Assembly (NCBI GenBank): GCA_913056365.1
Contig: CAJXLT010000002.1
Location: 310,001 to 374,000 of the forward strand
DNA: 64,000 nucleotides
Direction: 5' to 3'
Source: an uncultured Paenibacillaceae bacterium
GTDB lineage: Bacteria; Bacillota; Bacilli; Paenibacillales; K13
Shown: positions 15,513-26,393 of the stretch, in pieces
Numbering within the stretch: position 1 is the first letter of the stretch
How the letters are laid out: every line of letters starts with the position of its first letter
The notes under the pieces: generated by a model
The model's input: the letters and a program-made list of their open reading frames with translations, nothing else
The model's database searches: none
Told to the model about the DNA's origin: nothing
Made by a program: the position numbers and the translations under genes

Positions 15513-18391
15513 CGCTCCTCTCCCATTTTGACCGCTTGATGCACGCGCAGTCTACGAATATGCATGAACAACAGACCTGCACCAGTTAGCATCATCATAG
15601 CTACGACGATATAGATGTTCACCGTGTCCTGAGAATTGAACACGACCTGGAACGGCGGAACCTGCTTCTGTGCATCCTCCGTCGTCTGGAGGAACGGTAA
15701 ATACAGGTAACTCGCCGCTTTGCCGATCAATACCCCGAGTATGATCGACAATCCCGCAGTGAATATTTGTTCCAACAGCAGCATGCCGGTCAACTGACGG
15801 CGCGACAAGCCCATCGCGCGAAGCACGCCGAACTGCAGCAAGCGGCTGGACAGATTGAAGAACCAATAGAGCAAATACCCGACGAAGGACACGAGCACCG
15901 AGACGAGGAAGCCCAAGCTGAGTATCCCGAACACACCTCCGCGCGACGGAAGACGTTGCTGTTGAGCAAGCTCAATGCGAACGTCCTTGATGTTCGTCAG
16001 CTCAATTCCATTATCCACAAGCTCCTCCAACATCGGAGTCAGGAGCGCATCCTCCTTCATCTTGATCCATACTTCATACGGAATTAACGGAATCTGGTCG
16101 TACACATAGTCCAAATTCACAATGAAGAACGGTTCCTCCTGCGGATAGAGCGAAGGCCAATAAGGGATCGTCCCTACTACAACAAACTCTATCGCTTGTT
16201 GCTCCACGGATATCGTCATGATGTCGCCCGGCTCAAGTAAGTATTTGTCTGCAAAATTGTCCGGAATCAGCACAGCTTGCTCATACAAGCCGAGCAAATT
16301 TAAGTAATTGTTCTGGTGATGCGGGAGCAGTGTATCATCCCGGAACCAGCCAACTTTAGAGAAATCTATATTGTCTACGCCCATAAGCACACCTTGCCCC
16401 GCGGTCTGACCGCTCACGACTGCATTGCCCCTTGTCTTCAGCACACGGGCTGCTGTCTCTACACCAGCGGATTCCTTAAATATTTCAAATGGCGGCTCTG
16501 CGTACCGGATCGTAGGTGGCGGTCCGCTCGGTGCGCCTGGATTACTAGGCGGTTGTTGTCCCCCGCCTTCTCCATCCTCGCCATCACCACTTGGCGGCGG
16601 CTCGGGCGGCTGTACTTCTGCGAATCCTTCCCATACCGGCTGCAGCACTACATCAGTACCAAACTCATACATTGTACGTTCTGTTGAGTTCAGGTCGATC
16701 GTACGCGCAGAAGAAGAATTGTACACCCCTAACCCAAGTGTCAAGATCAGCAGCAGCATTAATGGATAATACGCCTTGGCTGAGCGAGACAGCTGCGTGA
16801 GCGTCAAGTAAGCAGGAAGCGGTAGAAACCAACGTCCCAGCATATTAACTAACCGCAAGATCCAAGGGAATAGCCTCAGGAAGAACAAGCCTAGTGAGAA
16901 TATCGTCAGTGCCGGCACGAAGAACAGCAGCGGCTGCACCTGCAGCTGTTCACTGTTCAATCCGGCCTGTGCAGTCAAGAACTGCCGTTCGTTGAACAAG
17001 TACCAGCCATAACCTGACAGGGCGATCAGCAATACGTCCAAATACCAGCGCATCCATAGTGGCTTGCGATCCGAACGAGCCATCTGCTGACGAAGCCCGA
17101 CAATGGAGCTTCGTGCATAGATAATGGCAGGAATCAAGCTTGCGGCAAGCGCAATGACTACAGCTGCCGCCCCGTACAAGATGATGGAAGTGTCCACATC
17201 TACAGGAATGGACTTGCGATCAACGAAGGTCAGAAATCCGTTCGAAGAGCCGATACTCTTGGCCATAAACCAGCCTAGCATAGGCCCGATCACGAGCGAG
17301 ACGGAGCCAAGAATGAGGCCTTCTAACGTATAGATCCAGATGATCTGCTTCGTGCTCCCCCCGCGGCTTCTAAGCACGGCTATATCGCTGCGCTGGCGCT
17401 CCAGCGTCTGGCGGGCATTCATCGTAATATAGTAGAATACCATAGCAATCATGGGAACAGCTAAGGTGAACAGCAGCGTCTGAAGCTGCAGACTGAGTCG
17501 CTTGAAGTCCTGCAGCATGTCGCTGAAGGACAGATCGACACGCGTATTCTTCAACAACTGGTACACATCAATATTCATACGTTCCAACGTACGTGCGAGC
17601 GGACTCAATTGACTCGTCTGAATATCACGCAGATCAAAATTATAGTACCACAATCCAGTATCTAACGGAACGTTCATCTCTTGCATGAGCTGTTCCTTCA
17701 TCACCTTCTCGCTAATCATGAAGGCATTCACATAGCCGTCCAACCCTTGAAACCAATACGCATCATAAGGGGATTCGGGTTCCTTCGCCTGGAATGACCC
17801 TACTACCTTAATCTTCAGCGGCGCTTGCCCAGGCGCATTCACAGGGAAGTAGAATTCATCGCCCACTCGGAAATAATTGCGATACATCGCTTCATCCAGC
17901 ACGACCGCTTCAATGACGCCGTCCTGCATTTCGTCGCTATACATAACGCCGTTATTCATCTCAATCCGGTCTTCGAGTCCGCTGAGCGACATGACGGACA
18001 TCTGACGGCGAATACTGGCATCCACTTGTTCCGTATCAACAGGAGCAACACGGCTGTTGCGCAGCTGCGTCAGACTGACGTAATTATGAACCGGAAATTC
18101 GATTTGATTCCGCACGTCTTCTTCAATGTATTGATCGACAGATTCGTAAGATTCCAAGTCCGGCGCATCCGACCCTACAGTTTGGTAACGGAACAATAAC
18201 GAACCCGCAGGCAAGCCTGCATTGCGCTCTTGGAGCGATTCTGAGACAACACGCTTCAAGGAACCGTTCGCATACATCGGAATACTCGTAGTGAATGCTA
18301 CCGCCAACACTAGTGCGCCAAGGGTGCTTAGCGTCAGCCAGCGGTTGTTCCACATCTTGCGGAACAAAAAGCGCATAATCGGCAATTTCAT
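15509..18391 (-). CDS. Large FtsX-type ABC permease
   Basis: A 960-residue membrane protein with two FtsX/MacB-type units in one chain. It has a membrane segment at about 18-36, an extracellular domain at about 40-295, three segments plus an amphipathic stretch at about 305-430 (ending IPAIIYARSSIVGLRQ), two further segments near 450-520 and another near 540, a second large extracellular region with a Pro/Gly-rich linker (about 585-630), and a last group of segments at about 795-950. This is the mechanotransmission layout of MacB and LolC/E, which do not carry substrate through the membrane but drive extracellular partners. The start ATG shares one base with the adaptor stop (TAATG). Substrate unknown. 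Confidence 0.87.
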   Translation of the reverse strand: MKLPIMRFLFRKMWNNRWLTLSTLGALVLAVAFTTSIPMYANGSLKRVVSESLQERNAGLPAGSLLFRYQTVGSDAPDLESYESVDQYIEEDVRNQIEFPVHNYVSLTQLRNSRVAPVDTEQVDASIRRQMSVMSLSGLEDRIEMNNGVMYSDEMQDGVIEAVVLDEAMYRNYFRVGDEFYFPVNAPGQAPLKIKVVGSFQAKEPESPYDAYWFQGLDGYVNAFMISEKVMKEQLMQEMNVPLDTGLWYYNFDLRDIQTSQLSPLARTLERMNIDVYQLLKNTRVDLSFSDMLQDFKRLSLQLQTLLFTLAVPMIAMVFYYITMNARQTLERQRSDIAVLRSRGGSTKQIIWIYTLEGLILGSVSLVIGPMLGWFMAKSIGSSNGFLTFVDRKSIPVDVDTSIILYGAAAVVIALAASLIPAIIYARSSIVGLRQQMARSDRKPLWMRWYLDVLLIALSGYGWYLFNERQFLTAQAGLNSEQLQVQPLLFFVPALTIFSLGLFFLRLFPWILRLVNMLGRWFLPLPAYLTLTQLSRSAKAYYPLMLLLILTLGLGVYNSSSARTIDLNSTERTMYEFGTDVVLQPVWEGFAEVQPPEPPPSGDGEDGEGGGQQPPSNPGAPSGPPPTIRYAEPPFEIFKESAGVETAARVLKTRGNAVVSGQTAGQGVLMGVDNIDFSKVGWFRDDTLLPHHQNNYLNLLGLYEQAVLIPDNFADKYLLEPGDIMTISVEQQAIEFVVVGTIPYWPSLYPQEEPFFIVNLDYVYDQIPLIPYEVWIKMKEDALLTPMLEELVDNGIELTNIKDVRIELAQQQRLPSRGGVFGILSLGFLVSVLVSFVGYLLYWFFNLSSRLLQFGVLRAMGLSRRQLTGMLLLEQIFTAGLSIILGVLIGKAASYLYLPFLQTTEDAQKQVPPFQVVFNSQDTVNIYIVVAMMMLTGAGLLFMHIRRLRVHQAVKMGEER

Positions 18392-19497
18392 TATTTGCCC
18401 ACTACTTTCTGTCCCGGCTCCAGACCTTTCACGACTTCGACTTCAGTGGAGGTTTGCAACCCAACTTCGATGTCGACCTCGCGCTTGGTCCCATCTTCTT
18501 CAACAACCTGCACGTACGTGCGTCCCCCGTAAGTGCGAAGCGTGGATGGCGGAATAACCACAGCATCCTCCTTGCGTTCCGTAACGACCGACACACTAAG
18601 CGGTGTACCGCGCTGGATATCAGCTGGCAAGCCGTCAACTCTCACAAGCATGAAGTCATCGATCGTTTCTTTGTCATTTTGATTCGGATTATAATAGCGC
18701 CCACCGCCATTGTTGTTATTATCATCGTTCTGTACGGGCAACCGATCTACAATACCGCTGAACGAACCGTTCGCATTAATATCTACGTTAGCCGGCAAGC
18801 CGGGAGCGATCTTCTTCAGATCTTCCACACTCATCTTCGCCGCAACGGTAAGCTGAGACAAGTCAGCGATCAGTGCGACTTCCTCATAGGCTTGGACGGT
18901 CTGCCCCTTCTCAGCCGACACCGATACAATCGTGCCGCTGAATGGGGCACGCAGCTTGGCAGCTTCGATATCTTCACGCAGTTCTACAATATCCTGACGT
19001 TCGATCTCAAAGTCGATAACAGCCTGCTCATACTCTTCATCTGACATCTCACTGCGATTGCGCAATGTCTGCTTCATATCCAGCTCCCGCTGCTTGAACT
19101 CCAGTTCCTTGCGTCTCAGCTGATCCTGCAGATCCTTAACCTCCAGCTCGGCAATGACGTCCCCTTCGGCAACGGCATCACCAGAGCTTACATACAGCTC
19201 CTTGACACGCAATTCTCCAGATCCCGATTCGGGGAAGAATAATGATTCCTCTCTCATGGACATCACTTTGCCAATTCCGCTAACCTTCAGCTCCAACGTG
19301 CTGGTCGTCACATTGTATTCCGGCTTTTGCGAGATTTTCGGCGCTGTGATGTTCGGAATATCCTCTTCAATCGTCTCGTCCGGCAACAAGGCGCAGCCGC
19401 TGGCAAACACTGCAACTGCTGTCATAACAGCTGCACTCTTCAACAATCGGCTGTACTTACCCTGCGATAAATTTCCCGTCCACCATTTCGTAAACAT
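18391..19497 (-). CDS. MacA/HlyD-type membrane-fusion lipoprotein
   Basis: A 368-residue periplasmic-adaptor-type protein. It has a signal with lipobox FASGC (Cys35), biotinyl-lipoyl halves near 75-125 (VKELYVSSGDAVAEGDVIAELE) and 195-220 (LRAPFSGTIVSVSAEKGQTV), a coiled coil between them (about 125-190, rich in E, K, Q and R), beta-barrel and membrane-proximal domains, and an asparagine/glycine-rich insertion (about 270-285). In Gram-positive cells such adaptors sit on the outer face of the membrane. The start lies 41 bases inside the ATPase gene; a TTG at 19446, just after that stop, would still leave a good signal peptide, but its spacing is poor. Confidence 0.87.
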   Translation of the reverse strand: MFTKWWTGNLSQGKYSRLLKSAAVMTAVAVFASGCALLPDETIEEDIPNITAPKISQKPEYNVTTSTLELKVSGIGKVMSMREESLFFPESGSGELRVKELYVSSGDAVAEGDVIAELEVKDLQDQLRRKELEFKQRELDMKQTLRNRSEMSDEEYEQAVIDFEIERQDIVELREDIEAAKLRAPFSGTIVSVSAEKGQTVQAYEEVALIADLSQLTVAAKMSVEDLKKIAPGLPANVDINANGSFSGIVDRLPVQNDDNNNNGGGRYYNPNQNDKETIDDFMLVRVDGLPADIQRGTPLSVSVVTERKEDAVVIPPSTLRTYGGRTYVQVVEEDGTKREVDIEVGLQTSTEVEVVKGLEPGQKVVGK

Positions 19498-20281
19498 GAT
19501 CAGCTACCTCCAATATAGTCGGGTCGTGTGTCGTCATACAGATTGTCATTTGCTCCTTCTGAATAATATCTTGGAACACATTCATGACTTGCGCGCCCAT
19601 CTGAGAGTCGAGCTCCGCTGTCGGTTCGTCCGCCAATATGAGGGACGGCCGATGCGCAATCGCCTTAGCGATCGCTACACGCTGCTGCTCACCGCCTGAC
19701 ATCTCATAAGGACGGTGGTGCATGCGCTTGCCGAGACCGACAAGCTCCAGACATTGCTGCACGCGTTCCTTCCACTGTGAACGCGGCACATCAGCCATGC
19801 GCAAGGATAGCTCCACATTCTCCCACGCGGACAAGAGAGGCATTAGCGCAAAGCTCTGGAAGATGAAGCCAATCTCCTTCCGCCGAATATGGGTGCGCCG
19901 GTCATCACTCCATGTATGTATCGGGCGATCGCGGAACACAATCTCTCCCTTCGTTGGCAAATCTAGTCCGCCTATTAGATTCAGCAAGGTTGTCTTGCCA
20001 GAACCTGAACGTCCTCTTAGCATAACAAGCTGTTGCTCCCTCAGCTCCATATGGATGCCTTTCAGAACATGCAGTTGCTGTCCGCCAACAGGGAAGCTTC
20101 GTTCCACCCCCTTGACGAGCAGAACGGGCTTGCTGCTCACAGCCTTGACAGAATCAGTAGAAGGTTGGATATTGTCCGCTACTGCTGTATCCTCCGCTTC
20201 CTCTACAGATGTCTGATCATCAGCTATATGTTCGACCGTCTGAGCTGCCTTACCTCTTCTCCGGAACCAGGCCATGGCCAT
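19457..20281 (-). CDS. ABC transporter ATPase, MacB/LolD type
   Basis: A 274-residue ATPase, first gene of the operon. An acidic, non-conserved extension (about 1-50) precedes the domain; Walker A is GRSGSGKTT (90-98), the Q loop FQSFALMPL, the signature MSGGEQQR (194-201), and Walker B LILADEP (214-220). ATG 20281 follows AGGAGGG. Having a second, different ATPase four genes on is unusual for MacB-type systems, which use a homodimer. Expression is probably from the ECF-type promoter 30-60 bases upstream. Confidence 0.9.
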   Translation of the reverse strand: MAMAWFRRRGKAAQTVEHIADDQTSVEEAEDTAVADNIQPSTDSVKAVSSKPVLLVKGVERSFPVGGQQLHVLKGIHMELREQQLVMLRGRSGSGKTTLLNLIGGLDLPTKGEIVFRDRPIHTWSDDRRTHIRRKEIGFIFQSFALMPLLSAWENVELSLRMADVPRSQWKERVQQCLELVGLGKRMHHRPYEMSGGEQQRVAIAKAIAHRPSLILADEPTAELDSQMGAQVMNVFQDIIQKEQMTICMTTHDPTILEVADHVYEMVDGKFIAG

Positions 20282-20311
20282 TCCCTCCTGTTCGGATAAT
20301 TAACTGTTATA

Positions 20312-20340
20312 TAGACGCGATCGCTTGCAAAAAAGTTACA
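20312..20340 (-). promoter_or_regulatory. ECF-sigma-type promoter of the ABC operon
   Basis: Minus strand: -35 TGTAAC (20335-20340) followed by a T-rich run, 17 bases, then -10 CGTCTA (20312-20317) and ATATAAC. The AAC/CGTC pair at this spacing is the usual form for ECF sigma factors of Bacilli, often used for cell-envelope stress genes. No SigA-type alternative is evident. Confidence 0.65.
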
Positions 20341-20489
20341 AGATTACGAGAAAAAAACGATTCATTCGCCAATAATCTCATTAAAAGGACGATTCTATCT
20401 ACTCTTTATAAGCTGCTCATTCCGTTCATAGAACAGCAGAAGCTGCCGACTCTAGTTCGACAGCTCCCTTACGCTATATGCAGAACCTT

Positions 20490-21122
20490 CTATTTCCCTG
20501 TGTCTTCCCGCCATTGCTTCAGCATCTCCAGATCACTCGACGCAATCGTTCCAGATTCGAGTGCTTCCTGACACAGAACGGTATAATTGCTAAGCGTACG
20601 CAGCGGGATGCCAGCTTCCTTGAACGCACGTTCCGCCTTGTCGAACTGATAGGTGAAGATTGCTACCACTGCGAGCACCTCTGCTCCCGCAGCACGTGCC
20701 GCTTCTGCAGCTTGAATCGAGCTCCCCCCAGTGGAGATCAAATCTTCAATGACGACAGTCTTCTGACCCGGCTTCAGCAAGCCTTCGATTTGATTTTGTC
20801 TGCCGTGGCCCTTCGCCTTGTCGCGAATATAGATCATCGGTAGACCGAGCCTATCGGCAACCCATGCTGCATGGGGAATACCAGCTGTAGCCGTGCCGGC
20901 AATAACTTCCGCCGTCGGATATTGCTCACGAATCACTTGGCAGAAGCCTTCGGCAACAGCATTACGCACCTGTGGATAAGATAAGGTTAAGCGATTGTCA
21001 CAGTAGATCGGGGACTGAATACCCGATGTCCAAGTGAACGGATCGTTCGGGCGCAGATGAACAGCGCCAATGTCCAGCAAGGAACGGGCGATAGATGAAG
21101 CCAATGCAGCTTGTTCGCTCAT
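20490..21122 (-). CDS. pyrE: Orotate phosphoribosyltransferase
   Basis: A 210-residue enzyme (EC 2.4.2.10) joining orotate to PRPP to give OMP. The PRPP motif [13 protein letters not shown] and the flexible-loop residues [13 protein letters not shown] are clear, and the length matches Bacillus PyrE. It starts by ATGA overlap with pyrF and is the last gene of the pyr operon. No strong terminator is visible in the roughly 210 bases after it, before the ABC operon promoter region. Confidence 0.96.
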   Translation of the reverse strand: MSEQAALASSIARSLLDIGAVHLRPNDPFTWTSGIQSPIYCDNRLTLSYPQVRNAVAEGFCQVIREQYPTAEVIAGTATAGIPHAAWVADRLGLPMIYIRDKAKGHGRQNQIEGLLKPGQKTVVIEDLISTGGSSIQAAEAARAAGAEVLAVVAIFTYQFDKAERAFKEAGIPLRTLSNYTVLCQEALESGTIASSDLEMLKQWREDTGK

Positions 21123-21889
21123 AGATTCTCCAACTCCTTCAATATAGTTTCCAGCGCATTGCGCGGATTGGCTTGAGCTGTAATCGGACGGCCGATCACG
21201 ATATAATCAGAGCCGCCGCCGAGCGCTTCGCCAGGGGTCATGATGCGTGCTTGATCGTCGGCGCTAGAGCCGGCAGGCCGGATGCCAGGGGTTACGGTAA
21301 CGAAGGAAGCGCCGCATGCTTCCTTGATTGACTGGGCTTCCCAAGGCGATGATACGACTCCTTGCAGGCCGGCTCCCTTCGCAAGCCTTGCATAACGGAT
21401 AACGGCATCTTCTACAGAGCCTGGGATGCCGATTTCATCATTCATCATAGCGGTATTCGTACTCGTCAGCTGCGTGACGGCAATGACAAGTGGCGAAGCT
21501 TGACCTGCGGACTTGGCCATTGTCACCCCTTCAAGTGCGGCTTCCATCATCCGCACTCCGCCGCCAGCGTGCACATTGAACATATCCGCACCGACCGCAG
21601 TCAAGCTCTTGGCGCCGCCCTTCACCGTGTTCGGAATATCGTGCAATTTCAAGTCGACGAAAACCTTATAGCCGTCCCGCTTCAAGCGCTCGATAAAAGA
21701 CGGACCTTCCGCGAAGTACAGCTGCATGCCTACTTTCATATAGCAAGGGATACCATGCAATGACACGATTAGCTCCTCTGCTTGCGCAGCGGTGTCGTAG
21801 TCAAGTGCCACCATGATGCGGCCCGCTAATTGTGAGCTTGTCGCACTTGAACTTGTCTGTTCTGAACTATTCCGGCTTCTGTCTGTCAT
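21119..21889 (-). CDS. pyrF: Orotidine 5'-phosphate decarboxylase
   Basis: A 256-residue TIM-barrel enzyme (EC 4.1.1.23) making UMP from OMP. The catalytic block [13 protein letters not shown] (Asp-x-Lys-xx-Asp) and the C-terminal [13 protein letters not shown] are present. The N-terminus (residues 1-22, serine/threonine-rich) is longer than usual; ATG 21889 is 7-8 bases from GGGAGGTG, so the extension is probably real. It overlaps pyrE by four bases. Between it and carB lie 129 bases, where Bacillus has pyrK and pyrD. Confidence 0.96.
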   Translation of the reverse strand: MTDRSRNSSEQTSSSATSSQLAGRIMVALDYDTAAQAEELIVSLHGIPCYMKVGMQLYFAEGPSFIERLKRDGYKVFVDLKLHDIPNTVKGGAKSLTAVGADMFNVHAGGGVRMMEAALEGVTMAKSAGQASPLVIAVTQLTSTNTAMMNDEIGIPGSVEDAVIRYARLAKGAGLQGVVSSPWEAQSIKEACGASFVTVTPGIRPAGSSADDQARIMTPGEALGGGSDYIVIGRPITAQANPRNALETILKELENL

Positions 21890-22018
21890 ACGATATGCGC
21901 ACCTCCCTAGTCAGTTCGAATGATTGTCTATGCAGCAAGAATGCCCTTCTCCGAGTGCTGCCGAAGGGCCAGTTGCAGCCCAACAGCAGCATTCGCGGAG
22001 ACAGGGCACTCGCATTGC

Positions 22019-25000
22019 TTATTGGAACGCCGGCATCGGCCGGGTAGAGAAATTGATCGTCTGCAAAACAGTGAGCAGGGCATTGACAGTATCCAACGAT
22101 GTCATACAAACTATGCCGTTCTCTACCGCTTCGCGGCGAATACGGAAGCCGTCGCGTTGCGGTGTCTTGCCCTTCGTTAATGTATTCACTACGATCTGCG
22201 CCTCACTCGTGCGGATCATATCGAGAATATTCGGCGAGCCTTCGCTGAGCTTGTTCACACGTGTGACGAACATGCCCGCTTCCTCCAACGCCTTCGCCGT
22301 TCCGCCAGTCGCAACAAGCTTGAAGCCCATGTTGTAGAAGCCCCGCAAAATGCCGACTGCTTCTTGTTTATCCTTGTCTGCGACTGTCGCAATAATCGTA
22401 CCCGTCGTAGGTATTTTCATCCCTGCGCCAACTAACCCTTTGTACAGCGCTTTGGCATAGCTGATATCGCGCCCCATCACTTCACCTGTTGACTTCATCT
22501 CAGGACCGAGGGTCGTGTCCACGCGGCGCAGCTTGGCGAAGGAGAATACCGGCACCTTCACAGATACATACGTATCTTCTTCCCATAGCCCTTCGCTATA
22601 GCCAAGGTCCTTCAGCTTCTGACCAAGAATGAGCCGTGTAGCGACATTCGCCATCGGCACCTTCGTTACCTTACTCAGGAACGGTACCGTCCGGGATGAG
22701 CGAGGGTTGACCTCAATCACGTATGCCTGTCCTTGGAACACGACGAATTGAATGTTGACTAATCCGATCGTATCTAGCTTCTTCGCAATATTAATCGTAA
22801 TGCTGACGATCTGATCCTTGATTTCCTGTGTGATTGATTGCGGCGGATACACGGCGATCGAATCACCGGAATGGACTCCGGCGCGTTCGACATGTTCCAT
22901 AATGCCTGGAATTAGGACGGTCTCGCCATCACAGATCGCGTCTACTTCAAGCTCCTTACCGAGCATATAGCGGTCAATCAATACCGGATGCTCTGGATTG
23001 ATCTTAACAGCATGCTCCATGTAGTTCAGCAGCTCTTCGTCTGAGTATACAATTTCCATGGCACGCCCTCCGAGCACGTAGGAAGGACGAACGAGTACCG
23101 GATAACCAAGCTTGCTTGCGGTGCCTACTGCTTCATCGACACTCGTAACGGTGCTGCCAGGCGGTTGCGCGATGTTCAAGCTGCTTAGCAATGCCTCGAA
23201 CTTCTTGCGGTCTTCCGCTCGATCGATGCTCTCCAAGCTTGTACCGAGAATATTGACACCAGCATTCGCTAACGGTGCGGCCAGATTGATCGCTGTTTGG
23301 CCGCCGAACTGAACGATAACACCGATCGGCTGCTCCTGCTCGATAATGTTCATGACATCCTCGAAGAACAGCGGTTCGAAGTATAGACGGTCTGACGTGT
23401 TGAAGTCTGTTGATACAGTCTCCGGATTATTGTTAATAATAATGGCCTCGTATCCGGCATCTTGTATAGCCCATACCGCATGCACAGTCGAATAGTCGAA
23501 CTCGATCCCCTGTCCAATCCGGATCGGACCAGAACCTAGCACGAGCACCTTCTGCTTCTCTGTATGCAGCACTTCATTCTCTGTCTCGTAAGTGGAATAA
23601 TAATATGGTGTTGACGCTTCGAACTCTGCGGCACAAGTATCCACCATCTTATAGACCGGTTTAATATTGAGTGCCAGTCTTGCGCTGCGTACAGCTGTCT
23701 CCGTGGTAAGCTGAAGCTCCGCATTCGCTGCCTCACGAATCTCTGCAATCGCTCTATCGGTGAAGCCCTTCCGCTTCGCTTCGAGTAACAATTCTTCATC
23801 GAGCACAGGCGCAAGCAGCTGAGCTTCGAATCGAATCATGCCCTCGAACTTATGCAGGAACCACCAGTCAATCTTCGTCAATTCATACAGCTGCGGGACC
23901 GTATAGCCGCGGCGCAATGCTTCTGCAAGCAGGAAGATGCGCTCATCGTCCGCCTTCACTAAGCGCGACTCCAATGTTTCCTTATCCAGCTCTTCGGCAC
24001 CCTTCAAGTACATGCGATGCACGCCAATTTCCAATGAGCGAACAGCCTTGTGAATCGACTCCTCGAACGTACGGCCAATCGCCATCACTTCTCCAGTCGC
24101 TTTCATCTGTGTGCCTAGCTTGCGATTAGCGGAGATGAATTTGTCGAACGGCCAACGCGGAATCTTGCTGACGATATAATCGAGTGTAGGCTCGAACATC
24201 GCATAAGTTTGACCTGTTACCGGATTGACCAGCTCGTCAAGCGTATAGCCGATCGCAATCTTCGCTGCCATCTTGGCGATCGGATAACCTGTCGCCTTCG
24301 ATGCGAGCGCAGACGAGCGGCTCACCCTTGGGTTCACTTCAATGACATAGTATTGGAAGCTTTGCGGATCAAGCGCGAGCTGTACGTTACAGCCGCCCTC
24401 GATCTTCAGCGCGCTAATAATGTCCAGCGAAGCAGACCGCAGCATCTGGTACTCACGATCAGACAGCGTCTGGCTCGGCGCAACTACAATACTATCGCCC
24501 GTATGGACACCGACTGGATCGATATTCTCCATGTTACACACAACGATACAGTTATCGTTCGCATCACGCATGACTTCATATTCAACTTCCTTCATGCCCG
24601 CGATACTTTTTTCTACTAGACATTGGCCGATCGGACTGTAGCGAATGCCGGAGGAGACGATCTCGATCAACTCTTCCTCTGTCTGCGCGATGCCGCCGCC
24701 TGTTCCGCCGAGTGTATAAGCCGGTCGGATGATGATCGGGTAGCCAATTTCACTTGCGAAATCAACTGCCTGCGGAACCGTCGTGACGATCGTGCTGTCC
24801 GGTACAGGCTGATTCAATTCATTCATGAGATCGCGGAACAGATCACGATCCTCTGCTTTCTCAATCGCGTCCAGCTGTGTGCCGAGCAGCTTCACATTTT
24901 CACGTTCCAGCACGCCAGCCTTCGCCAGCTCTACTGCCATGTTGAGCCCTGTCTGTCCGCCAAGTGTTGGCAGCAAGCCGTCCGGACGCTCTTGGCGAAT

Positions 25001-25231
25001 GACTTGTGTGACAAATTCAAGCGAGATGGGTTCAATATATACTTTGTCTGCGATATTCGTATCGGTCATAATCGTTGCCGGATTACTGTTAATCAAGACA
25101 ACTTCAATGCCTTCTTCCTTCAACGCTTGGCATGCCTGTGTACCCGCATAGTCGAATTCAGCTGCTTGGCCGATGACAATTGGACCCGAGCCGATCACTA
25201 GAATTTTTTTCAAGTTATTATTTCTGGGCAT
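22019..25231 (-). CDS. carB: Carbamoyl phosphate synthase, large subunit
   Basis: A 1070-residue subunit (EC 6.3.5.5) with two ATP-grasp halves: N-terminal carboxyphosphate domain ([21 protein letters not shown]), second half beginning [20 protein letters not shown], and a C-terminal MGS-like allosteric domain (about 935-1070). The start is ATG 25231, preceded by AAGGAGAG, and overlaps carA by 14 bases; a longer reading to 25312 would lie deep inside carA without a ribosome site. The length equals Bacillus PyrAB. As it lies in the pyr operon it is the pyrimidine-regulated synthase. Confidence 0.97.
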   Translation of the reverse strand: MPRNNNLKKILVIGSGPIVIGQAAEFDYAGTQACQALKEEGIEVVLINSNPATIMTDTNIADKVYIEPISLEFVTQVIRQERPDGLLPTLGGQTGLNMAVELAKAGVLERENVKLLGTQLDAIEKAEDRDLFRDLMNELNQPVPDSTIVTTVPQAVDFASEIGYPIIIRPAYTLGGTGGGIAQTEEELIEIVSSGIRYSPIGQCLVEKSIAGMKEVEYEVMRDANDNCIVVCNMENIDPVGVHTGDSIVVAPSQTLSDREYQMLRSASLDIISALKIEGGCNVQLALDPQSFQYYVIEVNPRVSRSSALASKATGYPIAKMAAKIAIGYTLDELVNPVTGQTYAMFEPTLDYIVSKIPRWPFDKFISANRKLGTQMKATGEVMAIGRTFEESIHKAVRSLEIGVHRMYLKGAEELDKETLESRLVKADDERIFLLAEALRRGYTVPQLYELTKIDWWFLHKFEGMIRFEAQLLAPVLDEELLLEAKRKGFTDRAIAEIREAANAELQLTTETAVRSARLALNIKPVYKMVDTCAAEFEASTPYYYSTYETENEVLHTEKQKVLVLGSGPIRIGQGIEFDYSTVHAVWAIQDAGYEAIIINNNPETVSTDFNTSDRLYFEPLFFEDVMNIIEQEQPIGVIVQFGGQTAINLAAPLANAGVNILGTSLESIDRAEDRKKFEALLSSLNIAQPPGSTVTSVDEAVGTASKLGYPVLVRPSYVLGGRAMEIVYSDEELLNYMEHAVKINPEHPVLIDRYMLGKELEVDAICDGETVLIPGIMEHVERAGVHSGDSIAVYPPQSITQEIKDQIVSITINIAKKLDTIGLVNIQFVVFQGQAYVIEVNPRSSRTVPFLSKVTKVPMANVATRLILGQKLKDLGYSEGLWEEDTYVSVKVPVFSFAKLRRVDTTLGPEMKSTGEVMGRDISYAKALYKGLVGAGMKIPTTGTIIATVADKDKQEAVGILRGFYNMGFKLVATGGTAKALEEAGMFVTRVNKLSEGSPNILDMIRTSEAQIVVNTLTKGKTPQRDGFRIRREAVENGIVCMTSLDTVNALLTVLQTINFSTRPMPAFQ

Positions 25232-26381
25232 ATGCGAGCTCTCCTTCCCCTGATTGGTGTACTTGCGCCGCTTCAGCGAACACTGCCTGACGAGCTTTGG
25301 CTGGATTGTCACGCTTATAGGCGCGAATCATGTCCAAGAAGTCGTCAAACAAATAGCTCGAATCGAACGGTCCAGGCGACGCTTCCGGATGATACTGAAC
25401 GGAGAAGGCTGGCAGCGTCTTGTGCTTGAGCCCTTCAATTGTTTTGTCATTATTATTGATATGGGTCACTTCAAGCTCTGTTGCTTCGATCGATGCCTGC
25501 AACACGGTGTAGCCATGGTTCTGGGATGTAATGTAGCAATGGCCGTTCGCCAAGTCCATCACCGGATGATTGCCGCCGCGATGGCCAAACTTCAACTTCT
25601 CTGTATCTGCCCCGCATGCAAGCGCGAACAGCTGATGACCCAGGCAGATGCCGAAGATCGGAATTTCACCTAGAAGCTCGCGGATCATAGCTACAGCATG
25701 CGGCACATCCTTCGGGTCCCCAGGTCCATTGGACAGAAGAATGCCGTCCGGACGCAGACGACGAATTTGGTCTGCTGTCGCATCATGCGGCACGACGACA
25801 ACATCACAGCCGCGCTGTGTCAGATCACGCAAGATGCCGCTCTTAGAGCCGAAGTCTACGAGCACAATACGCTCCTGTCTTCCAGCCACAGAGAACACGG
25901 ATTGCGTGGATACTCGGCTAACCTGATCACGCAGCAAGGCAGACCCCGTCAATCGTTCCTGAAGCACTTCGATCGGGTCGTTCGAAGTTGTCAGAACACC
26001 CTTCATCGTGCCGTGATGACGTATTTTGCGAGTCAGCATGCGTGTATCGACACCGCTAATGCCCGGTATACCGTATTCCTTCAAGAGCGTGTCCAACGTA
26101 TATTCGGCCCGCCAGTTGCTTGGCAGTTGTTCATGCTCGCGCACAACGAAGCCGTGAATGAAAGGACGAATCGCTTCGAAATCATCACGCGCAATGCCGT
26201 AATTGCCGATCAACGGATACGTCATCGTCACGATCTGGCCGCAGTAGGAAGGATCCGACAACACTTCCTGGTAGCCAGTAATGCCTGTATTAAAAACAAC
26301 CTCTCCAGTCGATTCATTGACGCTTCCGAATGCTTTACCTGTAAATAATGTTCCGTCTTCTAATAGCAATCTTGCCTTCAT
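25218..26381 (-). CDS. carA: Carbamoyl phosphate synthase, small (glutaminase) subunit
   Basis: A 387-residue class I glutamine amidotransferase subunit. The nucleophile cysteine is in [10 protein letters not shown], with HPEASPGP as the catalytic His-Glu; the N-terminal domain begins [17 protein letters not shown]. It delivers ammonia to CarB. It is slightly longer than usual through a C-terminal tail rich in Ala, Gln and Glu, which carries the overlap with carB. ATG 26381 has GGAGTG nine bases upstream and is 12 bases past the pyrC stop. Confidence 0.97.
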   Translation of the reverse strand: MKARLLLEDGTLFTGKAFGSVNESTGEVVFNTGITGYQEVLSDPSYCGQIVTMTYPLIGNYGIARDDFEAIRPFIHGFVVREHEQLPSNWRAEYTLDTLLKEYGIPGISGVDTRMLTRKIRHHGTMKGVLTTSNDPIEVLQERLTGSALLRDQVSRVSTQSVFSVAGRQERIVLVDFGSKSGILRDLTQRGCDVVVVPHDATADQIRRLRPDGILLSNGPGDPKDVPHAVAMIRELLGEIPIFGICLGHQLFALACGADTEKLKFGHRGGNHPVMDLANGHCYITSQNHGYTVLQASIEATELEVTHINNNDKTIEGLKHKTLPAFSVQYHPEASPGPFDSSYLFDDFLDMIRAYKRDNPAKARQAVFAEAAQVHQSGEGELAYAQK

Positions 26382-26393
26382 GCATTCTCACTC

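Noticed and set aside
20282-20489. Riboswitch or small RNA between pyrE and the ABC operon
   Set aside because: Only a promoter is recognisable; no conserved aptamer core or terminator was found.
24623-25201. 192-codon plus-strand frame opposite carB, and similar one at 25698-26348 opposite carA
   Set aside because: Antisense to highly conserved enzymes; cysteine/arginine-rich translation without ribosome sites.
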